From NCBI GenBank assembly GCA_947486785.1, contig CANKUU010000025.1, forward strand, positions 1 through 48,322: a stretch of 48,322 bases of DNA. The letters run 5' to 3'. The notes beneath the pieces are model-generated. The model was given only the letters and a program-made list of their open reading frames with translations. It did no database searches and was not told the origin of the DNA. This document shows, one piece after another, positions 35,521 to 44,367 of this stretch. A program made the position numbers and the translations under genes. The stretch's first letter is position 1; each line of letters begins with the position of its first letter. Source of the DNA: an uncultured Flavobacteriaceae bacterium (GTDB taxonomy: Bacteria; Bacteroidota; Bacteroidia; Flavobacteriales; Flavobacteriaceae).

Positions 35521-36576
35521 ATGGCGACAAAATCATTAAAGGCAAAAGGAGAAGCACTAGCACAAAGCAATAAGCAGCTAGATATTTTAAATGGCGGTAT
35601 CTTTGCAGAGGGCGAACTTCCTTATTTTAAAGATAAAATTGGGGAAATTGGTCATTTTCCACTACGACCAAAGAAATTAGAAATTCTGCAAATTAATGTG
35701 GGCTACATGTGTAACCAGGTTTGCGAACATTGCCATGTTGATGCTGGGCCAGACCGAAAAGAAATAATGACCCGAGAAACCATGACCCAATGTTTAGATA
35801 TAATTCGTAATACCGGAGCACACACTTTAGACTTAACGGGGGGAGCTCCTGAAATGAATCCTGATTTTCGTTGGTTTGTAGAAGAAGCCGCTAAAGCAGG
35901 TATCAAAGATTTTATTGTACGCTCTAATTTAACCATTATTCGTGCTAACAAAAAGTACTATGATCTACCCGATTTCTTTAAAAAACACAATGTTCACGTT
36001 ATTTCTTCGATGCCGCATTACACTCGAGGTAAGACAGATAAACAAAGAGGTAATGGTGTTTTCGATAAATCGATAAAAGCATTACAAGAATTAAACGATA
36101 GAGGCTATGGCATGCCGGGTAGTAGTTTAAGATTAGATTTGGTATATAATCCTTCGGGTGCATTTTTACCAGGAGATCAAATGGCCTTAGAGACTGACTT
36201 TAAAAATGCTTTAAAAGAAGATTTTAATATTCAATTTCACAATCTATTTGCAATAACCAATTTACCTATTGCACGATTTTTAGATTATTTAATTGCATCT
36301 GAAAATTATGAAGATTACATGTATTCGCTGGTAGAAGCATATAACCCAAATGCTGTTGCCAATGTGATGTGTACTAATACCATATCTATTAGCTGGGATG
36401 GATGGCTATATGATTGTGACTTTAATCAAATGCTAGACTTAAAGGTTGCTAACAAAATTAAACACATTAAAGACTACAACGAAGAACTTTTAAATGACAG
36501 AAATATAATCATTTCACAGCATTGTTATGGTTGCACTGCTGGCGCAGGAAGCAGTTGCCAAGGTGTAGTTGCGTAA
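35521..36576 (+). CDS. arsS: Arsenosugar biosynthesis radical SAM protein ArsS
   Basis: The 351-residue enzyme carries the radical SAM cluster motif CNQVCEHC (Cys64, Cys68, Cys71; CX3CX2C), the GGAPEMNPDF glycine motif, and a C-terminal cysteine set (Cys284, Cys299, Cys335, Cys338, Cys346; HCYGC, then SSCQG) that could hold an auxiliary cluster. ArsS proteins (TIGR04167) are thought to attach the 5'-deoxyadenosyl group to dimethylarsinous compounds to make arsenosugars; some relatives are selenoproteins, but this one has cysteines throughout. It follows a hairpin and has its own 128-bp leader, with a poorly matching TAACTTTT -7-like element about 20 bp upstream. No arsM methyltransferase gene is in the window. 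Confidence 0.9.
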   Translation: MATKSLKAKGEALAQSNKQLDILNGGIFAEGELPYFKDKIGEIGHFPLRPKKLEILQINVGYMCNQVCEHCHVDAGPDRKEIMTRETMTQCLDIIRNTGAHTLDLTGGAPEMNPDFRWFVEEAAKAGIKDFIVRSNLTIIRANKKYYDLPDFFKKHNVHVISSMPHYTRGKTDKQRGNGVFDKSIKALQELNDRGYGMPGSSLRLDLVYNPSGAFLPGDQMALETDFKNALKEDFNIQFHNLFAITNLPIARFLDYLIASENYEDYMYSLVEAYNPNAVANVMCTNTISISWDGWLYDCDFNQMLDLKVANKIKHIKDYNEELLNDRNIIISQHCYGCTAGAGSSCQGVVA

Positions 36577-36969
36577 AACAGATATAAGCTAAAGTATACC
36601 CGTAACGAACTACATATTAGAGAAAAATCTTAGGCTTAAACTAAAGAAGAATTGTTAAATTTTACTGTTATCAGCAAACTTTTACTTCTCTTGATATGCT
36701 GAAGCCGAAAATTTAACTGAATTTAAAAATTTCCTCGGCCCATTAACTAATTCAAAATATAGCACAAAAGCAACTTTTAAGCCTTTTTAGAGATCATATA
36801 AACTATTGAATGTCTACTTTAATGTTGCTTTCATGCAGTCTAATCTACCTATGTGTTTAAATGAGGTCATTTTAGCTGTTTTTAAAAAAAAGTGTGCTGT
36901 AGATACCAAAATCAAAATTTTTAAGTTTTTTAAAAACCTACTCATCAGTTGGTCTTAAATCTAAAGCTT
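36577..36969. other. Gene-free spacer upstream of the TetR gene
   Basis: I see no gene in this 393-bp stretch. It contains a small palindrome AAATGA-GG-TCATTT (36859-36872), and near its end the TetR-linked dyad listed separately. The remainder is AT-rich. Confidence 0.5.
36936..36953. promoter_or_regulatory. Imperfect dyad, candidate TetR operator
   Basis: ACCTACT and AGTTGGT flank a 4-base spacer in an 18-bp dyad (six of seven arm positions complementary), ending 16 bp before the TetR ATG. TetR proteins commonly bind such sites in front of their own gene. Confidence 0.35.
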
Positions 36970-37572
36970 ATGGAAAAGTCTATTAAAAGAATGACCACCA
37001 ACAACAGAATGCTCGTTGCTGGACTTGAATTATTCTACCAAAAAGGATATTATACCACAAGTATTGACGATATTCTAACCAAACTAAATCTATCTAAAGG
37101 GGCATTTTATTATCACTTCGAATCAAAAGAAGACTATTTACTCGAAATTATTAAAACACTTCTAGTTCGAAAGGTGTATAGTGCTTTAGTTGAGCCTATC
37201 GAAAGCCATGAAAACACCATAGATTTGATCATAAATTGTTTTGAAAATTCTTTAGAAACCGCCGTACATAATGAAATGGATTGTGGTTTTATTCTAAATA
37301 ATTTTATTGCTGAGTTTAATGGAAGAAACGCTGAGGTAATGAAACATCTCAATGAAATTCTTAAAATATGGGAGGTTACCTTAGTTAGCGCCGTACAACG
37401 CGGCAAGTTTAACGGGCATATAAATAGGCATGCTGATGCAGAAAGTGTAGCTATCTATTTGATGAGCTCTTATATAGGTATTCGTACGCTTATGGCTGAA
37501 ACGAATCCATCAGCTAGAAAGTATCGTTACATGTCACAACTTCGCCAATACTTTAAGTCACTTCAACCCTAA
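36970..37572 (+). CDS. TetR family transcriptional regulator
   Basis: The product (200 residues from the ATG at 36970) has the TetR helix-turn-helix (about residues 8-55: RMLVAGLELFYQKGYYTTSI, then DILTKLNLSKGAFYYHF and SKEDYLLEII). A helical ligand domain of the TetR C-terminal type follows. A TTG at 36949 would add seven residues but has no support. It lies 393 bp after arsS on the same strand and could sense the imported compound, though nothing in the sequence names the ligand. It converges on the GT9 gene with a 25-bp gap. Confidence 0.88.
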   Translation: MEKSIKRMTTNNRMLVAGLELFYQKGYYTTSIDDILTKLNLSKGAFYYHFESKEDYLLEIIKTLLVRKVYSALVEPIESHENTIDLIINCFENSLETAVHNEMDCGFILNNFIAEFNGRNAEVMKHLNEILKIWEVTLVSAVQRGKFNGHINRHADAESVAIYLMSSYIGIRTLMAETNPSARKYRYMSQLRQYFKSLQP

Positions 37573-37597
37573 GAATTAGGTATACTAATAGCGCTAT

Positions 37598-38644
37598 TTA
37601 GCTCACTTTTAAAATTGCCTTAATCTTGGCCACAACATCTTGAGGCCTAATCGTACGCATCGCTTTACCGTAACCATTTGGCATCTTATTACCATAAACC
37701 GAAGTCGGTACAAGCGGAAATTGCTCACGATCGGCTAACAGAGCATTCTCAATGGGTTGACCGAAAGGATAAAAACCCGCATAAGGGTGTGTTATACCCC
37801 AAAGCGTTACGGTTGGCACACCAAAAAGTGCGGCTAAATGCGCATTTCCGCTATCCATAGCTAGCATTAGATCGAGGTTTGAAATAAGTGCTAATTCTTC
37901 CGAAAAGGTATATTTATTTACGACCGAAGTAGTATTGATAAATTTATTTTGTAATTGCTCGAGTACTAATTGTTCTTTATTTCCACCGCCAAAAAGCAGT
38001 ATATGAAACTTCCCAGACTCAGTTAAGTACTTCAGTACTTTTTCCATTAGGTCGATAGGGTACATTTTTCCATCAAAAGCCGCAAATGGTGCCACACCTA
38101 CTATCTTTTTAGCAGCTAGTTTATCACGTAATTTAGCCGTATTTATTGATAGTTCTCTTTTTGGCAAGATCAAATCTGTCGTTAAATTCAATGGGTAACC
38201 CAAGGTTTTAAATACGTCAGCATATCGCTGATGTGTTGGTTTTAATGCTTTAAAAATTTTAGCCTTTGCTCGTGTTAGGGCTGCTTTTTCTGCCCTTCCT
38301 TTATAGATTTGAACAAAAGGAATACCTATAGGTATAAAAAATATTTTTAAAATTTTACTTCGAAGAACATTATGCAAATCTGCAATTGCATCTATTTTAA
38401 GCGTGTTCAATTCTTTAAAAATTCGATATATGCCTAAAAAGCCATTATGCCTGCCTTTTACATCTACTTCAAATATAGATACATTAGAAAATTGACTAAA
38501 AAGTGGTTTAAAAAAAGCCCTGGTAAGCACCGTAATTTTAAGCTCGGGGTATTGCTGAACAAGCGCGGCAATAACATGAACCGTCATTGCAATGTCACCC
38601 ATGGCGGACAAACGTATGACCAAAAGGTGCTTTTTTGTACGCAT
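37598..38644 (-). CDS. Glycosyltransferase family 9 (heptosyltransferase-like)
   Basis: The 348-residue GT-B protein has an N-terminal HLLVIRLSAMGDIAMTVHVI nucleotide loop and the family motif VAPFAAFDGKMYP. The C-terminal donor site contains SNLDLMLAMDSGNAHLAALFG and TVTLWGITHPYAGFYPFG. GT9 enzymes add heptose or other sugars to lipid A core. In Bacteroidota the donor may differ, since heptose is not universal there. It is followed upstream (13 bp) by the DUF4254 gene, an arrangement that I recall in many flavobacteria. Confidence 0.88.
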   Translation of the reverse strand: MRTKKHLLVIRLSAMGDIAMTVHVIAALVQQYPELKITVLTRAFFKPLFSQFSNVSIFEVDVKGRHNGFLGIYRIFKELNTLKIDAIADLHNVLRSKILKIFFIPIGIPFVQIYKGRAEKAALTRAKAKIFKALKPTHQRYADVFKTLGYPLNLTTDLILPKRELSINTAKLRDKLAAKKIVGVAPFAAFDGKMYPIDLMEKVLKYLTESGKFHILLFGGGNKEQLVLEQLQNKFINTTSVVNKYTFSEELALISNLDLMLAMDSGNAHLAALFGVPTVTLWGITHPYAGFYPFGQPIENALLADREQFPLVPTSVYGNKMPNGYGKAMRTIRPQDVVAKIKAILKVS

Positions 38645-38656
38645 ATAATTTGTAGA

Positions 38657-39259
38657 TTACTTCAAACCCCGTAGCACCGGATTCAGCTCCTCGTCATTAT
38701 ACATTTTCATCTGCTTATAGACTTTCATATATTTCTTACCAGACTCAATATCTGCTAATAACTGATCGATAGCATTCGTTAGATCTGATTTTTGTTCAAG
38801 CAATACATTAAGTTTTTGTTGACACTTTTCGATATGAATTGAAGTCGCATCTTTACGTGAAGCTTCTTCTCTCATATGGTATATTTTTAGTGCTAAAATA
38901 GAAAGACGATCAATAGCCCAAGCAGGGCTCTCGGTGTTAATTGTAGCGCCTTCTAATATTTCAACCGATTGGTATTTATTTAAAAAATAACTATCGATAT
39001 ATTCTACTAAATCTGTTCTATCTTGATTACTGGCATCAATTTTTCGCTTTAAGGTTAATGCGGCCTCTGCATCAATATTCGGATCACGAATGATATCTTC
39101 ATAATGCCACTGCACCGTATCGATCCAATTTTTTCGGAATAACAAATGCGCTATTTCGTTTTTATCGTAGGGGTTAGTAAAAGATTGATATACATCGTCT
39201 AATACATGAAACCTAACGATACTTTCTTCAAAAATTTTGAATGCAAATTCACTAAACAT
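38657..39259 (-). CDS. DUF4254 family protein
   Basis: The 200-residue soluble, helical protein matches DUF4254 in its N-terminus (FEESIVRFHVLDDVYQSFTN, then NEIAHLLFRKNWIDTVQWHYED). It also has PAWAIDRLSILALKIYHMREE. The family has no assigned function; it nearly always sits beside a GT9 gene in Bacteroidota, which suggests a role in LPS core or surface-glycan assembly. It is 28 bp from the upstream DUF6427 gene and 12 bp from GT9. Confidence 0.8.
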   Translation of the reverse strand: MFSEFAFKIFEESIVRFHVLDDVYQSFTNPYDKNEIAHLLFRKNWIDTVQWHYEDIIRDPNIDAEAALTLKRKIDASNQDRTDLVEYIDSYFLNKYQSVEILEGATINTESPAWAIDRLSILALKIYHMREEASRKDATSIHIEKCQQKLNVLLEQKSDLTNAIDQLLADIESGKKYMKVYKQMKMYNDEELNPVLRGLK

Positions 39260-39287
39260 TATAAACCTATTTTTTACAAAGTTACTA

Positions 39288-40226
39288 TTATTTCAAAACC
39301 ACACCGAAAACGAATAATAAAAAAGCTAGAAGTATGGAGCTAATCAAAAAAATCTCTTTGATATTTGCCTTTTTAAGAGCATCAACATAATTACTTATAA
39401 ATACAGCTACCGGAAAAAATGTTAGCATAATGGGTTGTTTTATAGCACTTACGCTAATTAGATGTATACATAACCCGATCAGAAAAGAAAAACCTAATAG
39501 CCGATAGGTAGTAAGCTGCCCTAAGCCTGCTTTTCCTAATCTTAAAAAAGAGAATATACCTAAAAAGAGGCCAATTAAAACATAAATGCCAAGTTTTAAG
39601 GCAACCGTCCAGCTTGAAAAGTATGGGGTATTAAATGAAATTTTAAATTGATAATGACTTTTTAAAAAATCTGTTTCGCCAATTACAATCAAAATCGAAA
39701 GTAAAACCATAAAAAAAGTAAAAAAACCAACTAGTGGCACAAACCAATTTCTAAGATTTTTAGCATCATAAATGAGTACCGCTGCATACACAAGCAGCAT
39801 ATAAAGTAGGGCCCAGTCATAACACAAACTAGCAACCAAAATAGCTAAGGTGGCATCAAAGATTTTAGACCTTAAGGTTTTTGATAATCGCATACTTATA
39901 ATGCGCTGTGTTGCTAAGAGTAAAAAAAAGGAACAAATAATAGCTTTCGCATCAAGCAGTGACTCTACAAATACAGCGACTAACAAGCCGTAAAAAAGAA
40001 TTGTAAAAGAGTTAGCAGCGGTTAATTTATTTCTTTTTACTATTAAGTCGCCAACAAAAACACTCGCAAACAACACCAATATTAAAACTAACTTTGATAG
40101 GATAAGATACAAAGAAACGTCACTTTGTAGGTGTACTACGTGCGCAATTAAGTACAAAACAAATAAAAAAGCGAAAACTATAATGAAGTTTACTGGTTTT
40201 GTTTTGCCAAAAATTGTTGAAATCAT
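39288..40226 (-). CDS. DUF6427 family membrane protein
   Basis: The 312-residue product has about 10 predicted membrane helices and begins with MISTIFGKTKPVNFIIVFAF, a start that I recall for DUF6427. It resembles a polysaccharide-polymerase-like or glycolipid-processing membrane protein in general layout only. It is the first gene of the GT9 run, and is divergent from DUF6341 with 59 bp between the starts. No catalytic motif is visible. Confidence 0.7.
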   Translation of the reverse strand: MISTIFGKTKPVNFIIVFAFLFVLYLIAHVVHLQSDVSLYLILSKLVLILVLFASVFVGDLIVKRNKLTAANSFTILFYGLLVAVFVESLLDAKAIICSFFLLLATQRIISMRLSKTLRSKIFDATLAILVASLCYDWALLYMLLVYAAVLIYDAKNLRNWFVPLVGFFTFFMVLLSILIVIGETDFLKSHYQFKISFNTPYFSSWTVALKLGIYVLIGLFLGIFSFLRLGKAGLGQLTTYRLLGFSFLIGLCIHLISVSAIKQPIMLTFFPVAVFISNYVDALKKANIKEIFLISSILLAFLLFVFGVVLK

Positions 40227-40257
40227 CTAGAAATTTTTCTTAGAGAGCGTAATTTTA

Positions 40258-40265
40258 TACTTTTG
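40258..40265 (+). promoter_or_regulatory. -7 element of the DUF6341 gene
   Basis: TACTTTTG fits TAnnTTTG and ends 20 bases before the ATG at 40286, which is the usual distance. The divergent gene starts at 40226, so the DUF6341 leader is short. Confidence 0.5.
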
Positions 40266-40285
40266 CAAGGTAAATATACTATAAC

Positions 40286-40507
40286 ATGAAATCATTTTTT
40301 GAAAGCATACAAGATTTATTTGTAAATGTTCTTTTTGCTCCGTTAGACATGCTACGTTTTATGGACAATTGGTGGGCGTCGAATATAGTGAACTGGCTAC
40401 TTGCCGTTATTGGCTGTGTAGCATTCGTTTATTGGATGCTTCAATTAAAATCTTACAATGACAATGGAGAAGAGGATAAATCTATAAGTTCTCATTCTTA
40501 TTTATAA
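40286..40507 (+). CDS. DUF6341 family small membrane protein
   Basis: The 73-residue protein has an amphipathic N-terminus (MKSFFESIQDLFVNVLFAPL), the MLRFMDNWWASNIVNWLL motif and one membrane helix (about 36-54), with a short acidic tail. It matches, from memory, DUF6341, which is encoded between purD and DUF6427 in flavobacteria. The function is unknown. It converges on purD with a 28-bp gap. Confidence 0.75.
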   Translation: MKSFFESIQDLFVNVLFAPLDMLRFMDNWWASNIVNWLLAVIGCVAFVYWMLQLKSYNDNGEEDKSISSHSYL

Positions 40508-40535
40508 TTTTTAAAGACTTTGATATTAGACTAAG

Positions 40536-41807
40536 CTAAAGGTCAAATCCAATATCTTTTCTATAATTCATCTTATCAAAATGTAGTTTATCTATATTTT
40601 GATAAGATTTTTTTAGTGCCTCTTTAAAATCTTCTCCGAAAGAAGTAACTGCCATAACGCGACCTCCATTCGTTACAATTTCTCCATCTTTCTCAATGGT
40701 GCCGGCGTGAAAAGCTAAAGAATCATCTACTAAATCGCAGCCCGAAATCTGCTTACCTTTTTCATAAGTTTCTGGGTATCCACCAGAAACCAACATTACC
40801 GTAGCCGCCGTTCTATCGTCTAATTCTAATGCTAAGGAATCTAAACTTTCTGAAGCCACCGCTTGAAACAGTTCTACTAAATCGTTTTTTATCCTAGGAA
40901 CTACAACTTCGGTTTCTGGATCGCCTAAGCGCACATTATACTCAATCACAAAAGGATCATTACCTACTTTAATCAATCCTATAAAAATAAAACCTTTATA
41001 AGGCAAGCCATCTGTTTTAAGCCCTTTTACCGTGGGTATTACAATTCTCTGGTGTATTTTATCGGTGAATTCTTTATCGGCGAAAGGAACGGGTGAGATA
41101 GCGCCCATACCGCCAGTATTTAGTCCCGTATCACCCTCGCCTATGCGTTTATAGTCTTTAGCTGTTGGCAACACTTTGTAACCAACGCCATCTGTTAACA
41201 CAAAAACACTAAGCTCGATGCCGTCTAAAAACTCTTCAATTACCACGGTGGTGCTCGCATTTCCAAATTTAGCACCAACAAGCATATTGCTAAGCTCTTT
41301 TTTAGCCTCATTAATATCTGTCAAAATTAAAACACCTTTGCCCGCGGCTAAGCCGTCTGCTTTTAATACATACGGAGGCTTAAGTGTTTCTAAAAAAGCG
41401 TATCCTTCAGTTAATTCGTTCGCAGTAAAACTTTGGTATGCCGCAGTAGGTATATTATGACGGATCATAAATTTCTTAGCGAACTTTTTACTACCTTCTA
41501 ATGCTGCCGCAGCCTTTTGAGGACCAATAATGGCAATGTGCTTTAATTGAGCATCATTTAAAAAATAATCATGAACACCGTTAACCAATGGATCCTCTGG
41601 ACCAACGACTACCATTTCAATAGCCTTCTCAAGAACTAGTGCTTTAATGCTTTCAAAATCATTTACACCAATTGGTATATTATTTGCGATTGCCGCTGTA
41701 CCTGCATTTCCAGGTGCTACAAATAATTTGGTTAACTTTTGACTTTGATGAAGTTTCCAAGCTAGCGTATGCTCTCGTCCACCAGAACCCAATATTAAAA
41801 TATTCAT
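40536..41807 (-). CDS. purD: Phosphoribosylamine-glycine ligase
   Basis: The enzyme joins 5-phosphoribosylamine and glycine with ATP in the second step of purine synthesis. The 423-residue product has the N-terminal GSGGREHTLAWKL loop, an ATP-grasp core (PYVLKADGLAAGKGVLI, then EEFLDGIELSVFVLTDG), NTGGMGAISP, and YNVRLGDPETEVVVPRI. The C-terminal GGYPETYEKGK is also typical. Full length, with normal start at 41807. A well-formed Bacteroidota promoter lies just upstream. Confidence 0.97.
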   Translation of the reverse strand: MNILILGSGGREHTLAWKLHQSQKLTKLFVAPGNAGTAAIANNIPIGVNDFESIKALVLEKAIEMVVVGPEDPLVNGVHDYFLNDAQLKHIAIIGPQKAAAALEGSKKFAKKFMIRHNIPTAAYQSFTANELTEGYAFLETLKPPYVLKADGLAAGKGVLILTDINEAKKELSNMLVGAKFGNASTTVVIEEFLDGIELSVFVLTDGVGYKVLPTAKDYKRIGEGDTGLNTGGMGAISPVPFADKEFTDKIHQRIVIPTVKGLKTDGLPYKGFIFIGLIKVGNDPFVIEYNVRLGDPETEVVVPRIKNDLVELFQAVASESLDSLALELDDRTAATVMLVSGGYPETYEKGKQISGCDLVDDSLAFHAGTIEKDGEIVTNGGRVMAVTSFGEDFKEALKKSYQNIDKLHFDKMNYRKDIGFDL

Positions 41808-41823
41808 GACTTTTAATTTTAAG

Positions 41824-41853
41824 CAAAAATATAAATGTTCAACTCATTTACAA
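41824..41853 (-). promoter_or_regulatory. purD promoter
   Basis: Read on the minus strand, TTG (41853-41851), a spacer of exactly 19 bases, and TATTTTTG (41831-41824) match the Bacteroidota TTG-N19-TAnnTTTG promoter. The -7 element ends 17 bases before the purD ATG. Confidence 0.75.
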
Positions 41854-42241
41854 CATAACTGGTATCTAATGCAAAATGATTTTAATACCGTTGCCCTATA
41901 AATCACAAATTTATGAGGAATATTAAGTCCATATTTATATTACCAGGGCTGTTTACAGTACAAAACTAAAAGGGAGGAGGAAAAAACAAAAAAATAAACG
42001 AAAACATCTGTTAAACCATTATTTTATTGATATTTTGAATAATCGTATACGATTATTTTTTAAAAATTAGCAGCTAAATTTTGAAGAATACCCACCTAAT
42101 TACCGTAATTGGTTGTTTAATACTGACACCGTAAGTAAGCTAAGACCACCAAATGTTAGTTACCTATCATCTTGCGTTGATGTCCTTGTGATAGCATAGA
42201 AAAGATGCACATATCTATAGCACTTCAGCAGTTGTATTCCT
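41854..42241. other. Gene-free stretch left of the glycan island
   Basis: No gene is assigned. A 42-codon plus-strand frame at 42071-42199 reads like protein but has no start codon and no recognisable motif, so it may be gene debris. The rest is AT-rich. Confidence 0.4.
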
Positions 42242-42264
42242 CAACAAAGCTGATTCATACATCA
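42242..42264 (+). repeat. 23-bp direct repeat, copy 1
   Basis: The 23 bases starting CAACAAAGCTGATTC are identical to 48146-48168. Most of it forms part of the hairpin at 42246-42269. The two copies bracket the glycan genes. Confidence 0.85.
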
Positions 42265-42269
42265 GCTTT
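42246..42269. terminator. Hairpin (terminator-like)
   Basis: AAAGCTGAT (42246-42254) and ATCAGCTTT (42261-42269) pair perfectly across a 6-base loop. It has the shape of a bidirectional terminator, but no gene now ends immediately before it on the plus strand. Confidence 0.5.
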
Positions 42270-42292
42270 AGCTATAAATTAGCCAAAAACAA

Positions 42293-42324
42293 AAAACCCT
42301 CTATCGTATACGATAGAGGGTTTT
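42293..42324. terminator. Perfect 32-nt palindrome, terminator of the decarboxylase remnant
   Basis: AAAACCCTCTATCGTA (42293-42308) is followed directly by its exact reverse complement (42309-42324), which ends in TTTT, with further A/T on both flanks. It lies 21 bp downstream of the stop of the minus-strand decarboxylase remnant and would terminate transcripts from both sides. Confidence 0.85.
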
Positions 42325-42344
42325 CTAAAATAGTTAATGCTTGG

Positions 42345-43019
42345 TTACTTTATGTTCCGTTTAGCAAAATCGCGATGCTCGGTACGTTGCAACTCTTCTT
42401 TAGATAAAGTTTTAAAGTAGTTAAACGTTCTTTTCATACCCTCTTCTCTACCAATTTTTGGCTCCCAGCCGAGGATATCCTTGGCCTTAGAAATATCAGG
42501 TTGTCTTTGCATTGGATCATCTTGTGGTAGATCTTTATAAATCACCTTTTGTTCTGTACCAGTTAGTTTAATTATTTCCTCAGCAAAATCTCTAATTGTA
42601 ATTTCATGTGGATTACCAATATTTACAGGCATCGAATAATCACTTAATAACAAACGGTATATTCCTTCCACCTCATCATCAACATAGCAAAAAGATCTTG
42701 TTTGAGAACCATCTCCGAAAACGGTTAAATCTTCTCCTCTTAAGGCCTGCCCCATGAACGCAGGTATAACACGGCCATCGTTCAGTCTCATCCGTGGGCC
42801 ATAAGTATTAAAAATACGTACAATACGTGTCTCAACACCATGAAAGCGATGGTAGGCCATAGTTATAGATTCTTGAAAACGTTTCGCCTCATCGTATACA
42901 CCTCTAGGGCCTATAGTATTAACATTACCATAGTACTCCTCTGTTTGCGGATGTACCAATGGGTCTCCATAAATTTCAGAGGTAGAAGCAATCTGCAATA
43001 GTGATAATCCTACAAACAA
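42345..43019 (-). pseudogene. UDP-glucuronate decarboxylase, 5'-truncated
   Basis: The 224-residue frame corresponds to roughly residues 105 to the end of a UDP-glucuronate decarboxylase (UXS, SDR family), usually about 310-330 residues. It keeps [20 protein letters not shown], the catalytic Tyr-x3-Lys (Tyr42, Lys46 in VYDEAKR) and the substrate-binding IFNTYGPRM and RSFCYVDD segments. The N-terminal Rossmann half with the GxxGxxG dinucleotide loop is missing, and I do not find it upstream. Without NAD+ binding it should be inactive. The truncation edge abuts the glycan operon, which is divergent. I take it as a broken gene. Confidence 0.85.
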
Positions 43020-43431
43020 TTCTCTAGTTTTAATTCCAAAATTTTAAGCAGCTATGAAATAGTCAATTTAATGCCTTTACTTAAAAAAATTGGTAAACTT
43101 TTTCTAATTTCAATTGAGCGATAACTATCAACTATCTCTTACTCCTTACAATAATAAAGACTAATTCGCCATTATTGCTTTATATTTTCCCATTTAAAAT
43201 TAAACTGTTTTTGTTCCTTTGAATTAAAAAATACTAAACAGTATTATTTTAAGAGTTAAAAAATACGCCTATTTCTACTTTAAGTGAGTCATTAGTTCTT
43301 TACTTTTACCTTACATTTCTTACTAATTAAAAGAAAATATTTTTTGTAAAAGTTGCTCATCTATATCCAAACCTATATACTCGCAATAATTAGCCTAAAT
43401 ATTTTTAGATAAATTATAATTAATATTTACG
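43020..43431. other. Gene-free stretch between truncated UXS and the glycan operon
   Basis: This 412-bp stretch should have held the missing half of the decarboxylase gene, but no Rossmann motif is found in it. It is very AT-rich and must contain the promoter of the plus-strand operon. I see no clean TAnnTTTG element; the closest is ATATTTAC just before the ATG at 43432. Confidence 0.5.
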
Positions 43432-44367
43432 ATGAAATCCACAAGACTATCAGTTGTAAGTCCGGTATACTTAGCAGAAGAGCTTATTGACGAATTGACC
43501 AATAGGCTGCATCAAACTTTAAAAAATATCTGTGATGACTATGAGATTATTCTTGTTGAAGATGGTAGCCCAGATAATTCTTGGCAACGCATACAATCAT
43601 TATGCAAAAAAGATGCTAGGGTAAAAGGAATTAAACTCAGTAGAAATTTTGGTCAACATTATGCCATTACAGCAGGATTAGAAAAAGCCCAAGGAAAATG
43701 GGTAGTAGTCATGGACTGCGATTTACAAGACAAACCTGAAGAGATTCCCCTATTATATGCAAAAACAAACGATAATTATGCTATCGTTTACGCCTGTAGA
43801 GCCGTTAGAAAAGATGGTTTTATCAAAAGAATATCATCAAAACTATTTTACAGTCTCTTTGGCTATTTAACCGAAAGCAAGCAAGATTCTTCTATCGCAA
43901 ACTTTGGCATCTATCATAAAGAAGTAATAGCTGCCATTTTAAAAATGAAAGACCATGTACGCTATTTTCCTACTATGGTGCAATGGGTAGGCTTTTCTAG
44001 CGCTAAAGTAAACGTAGACCACGGACATAGGGAGCATGGAAAATCTTCTTATTCATGGAAGAAATTAATTAATCTTGCCTTTAACAACATTATTGCTTTC
44101 TCTGACAAACCATTGCGCATTACAATTAAGTTAGGGTTTACAATCTCTTTTGTCTCTTTTTGTATTGGCGTTTATTACTTGTTTAAATATTCAACTGGAA
44201 GCATTGAAGTGTTGGGTTACACAAGTTTAATAATTTCTATCTGGTTTCTATCTGGGTTGATTATTTTTATACTTGGGATTCTTGCCATTTATATTGGAAA
44301 GATATTTGATAAAGTTAAAAACAGACCTACCTTTATTGTTAGCGATAAAATCAATATCGATGAATAA
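43432..44367 (+). CDS. Family 2 glycosyltransferase with two C-terminal membrane helices (ArnC/DPM1-like)
   Basis: The 311-residue product has the GT-A motifs EDGSPDNS (43-50) and DCDLQD (95-100), with VVSPVYLAEELIDEL at the start. Two C-terminal membrane helices at about 230-250 and 262-285 follow. This is the layout of ArnC- or GtrB-type enzymes that load a sugar onto undecaprenyl phosphate. The substrate is probably the formylated amino sugar made by the next two genes. It overlaps the formyltransferase gene by 8 bp. Confidence 0.9.
   Translation: MKSTRLSVVSPVYLAEELIDELTNRLHQTLKNICDDYEIILVEDGSPDNSWQRIQSLCKKDARVKGIKLSRNFGQHYAITAGLEKAQGKWVVVMDCDLQDKPEEIPLLYAKTNDNYAIVYACRAVRKDGFIKRISSKLFYSLFGYLTESKQDSSIANFGIYHKEVIAAILKMKDHVRYFPTMVQWVGFSSAKVNVDHGHREHGKSSYSWKKLINLAFNNIIAFSDKPLRITIKLGFTISFVSFCIGVYYLFKYSTGSIEVLGYTSLIISIWFLSGLIIFILGILAIYIGKIFDKVKNRPTFIVSDKINIDE

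Noticed and set aside
37587-37598. 12-bp palindrome AATAGCGCTATT between the convergent TetR and GT9 genes
   Set aside because: Too short and without a T-run to call a terminator or operator.
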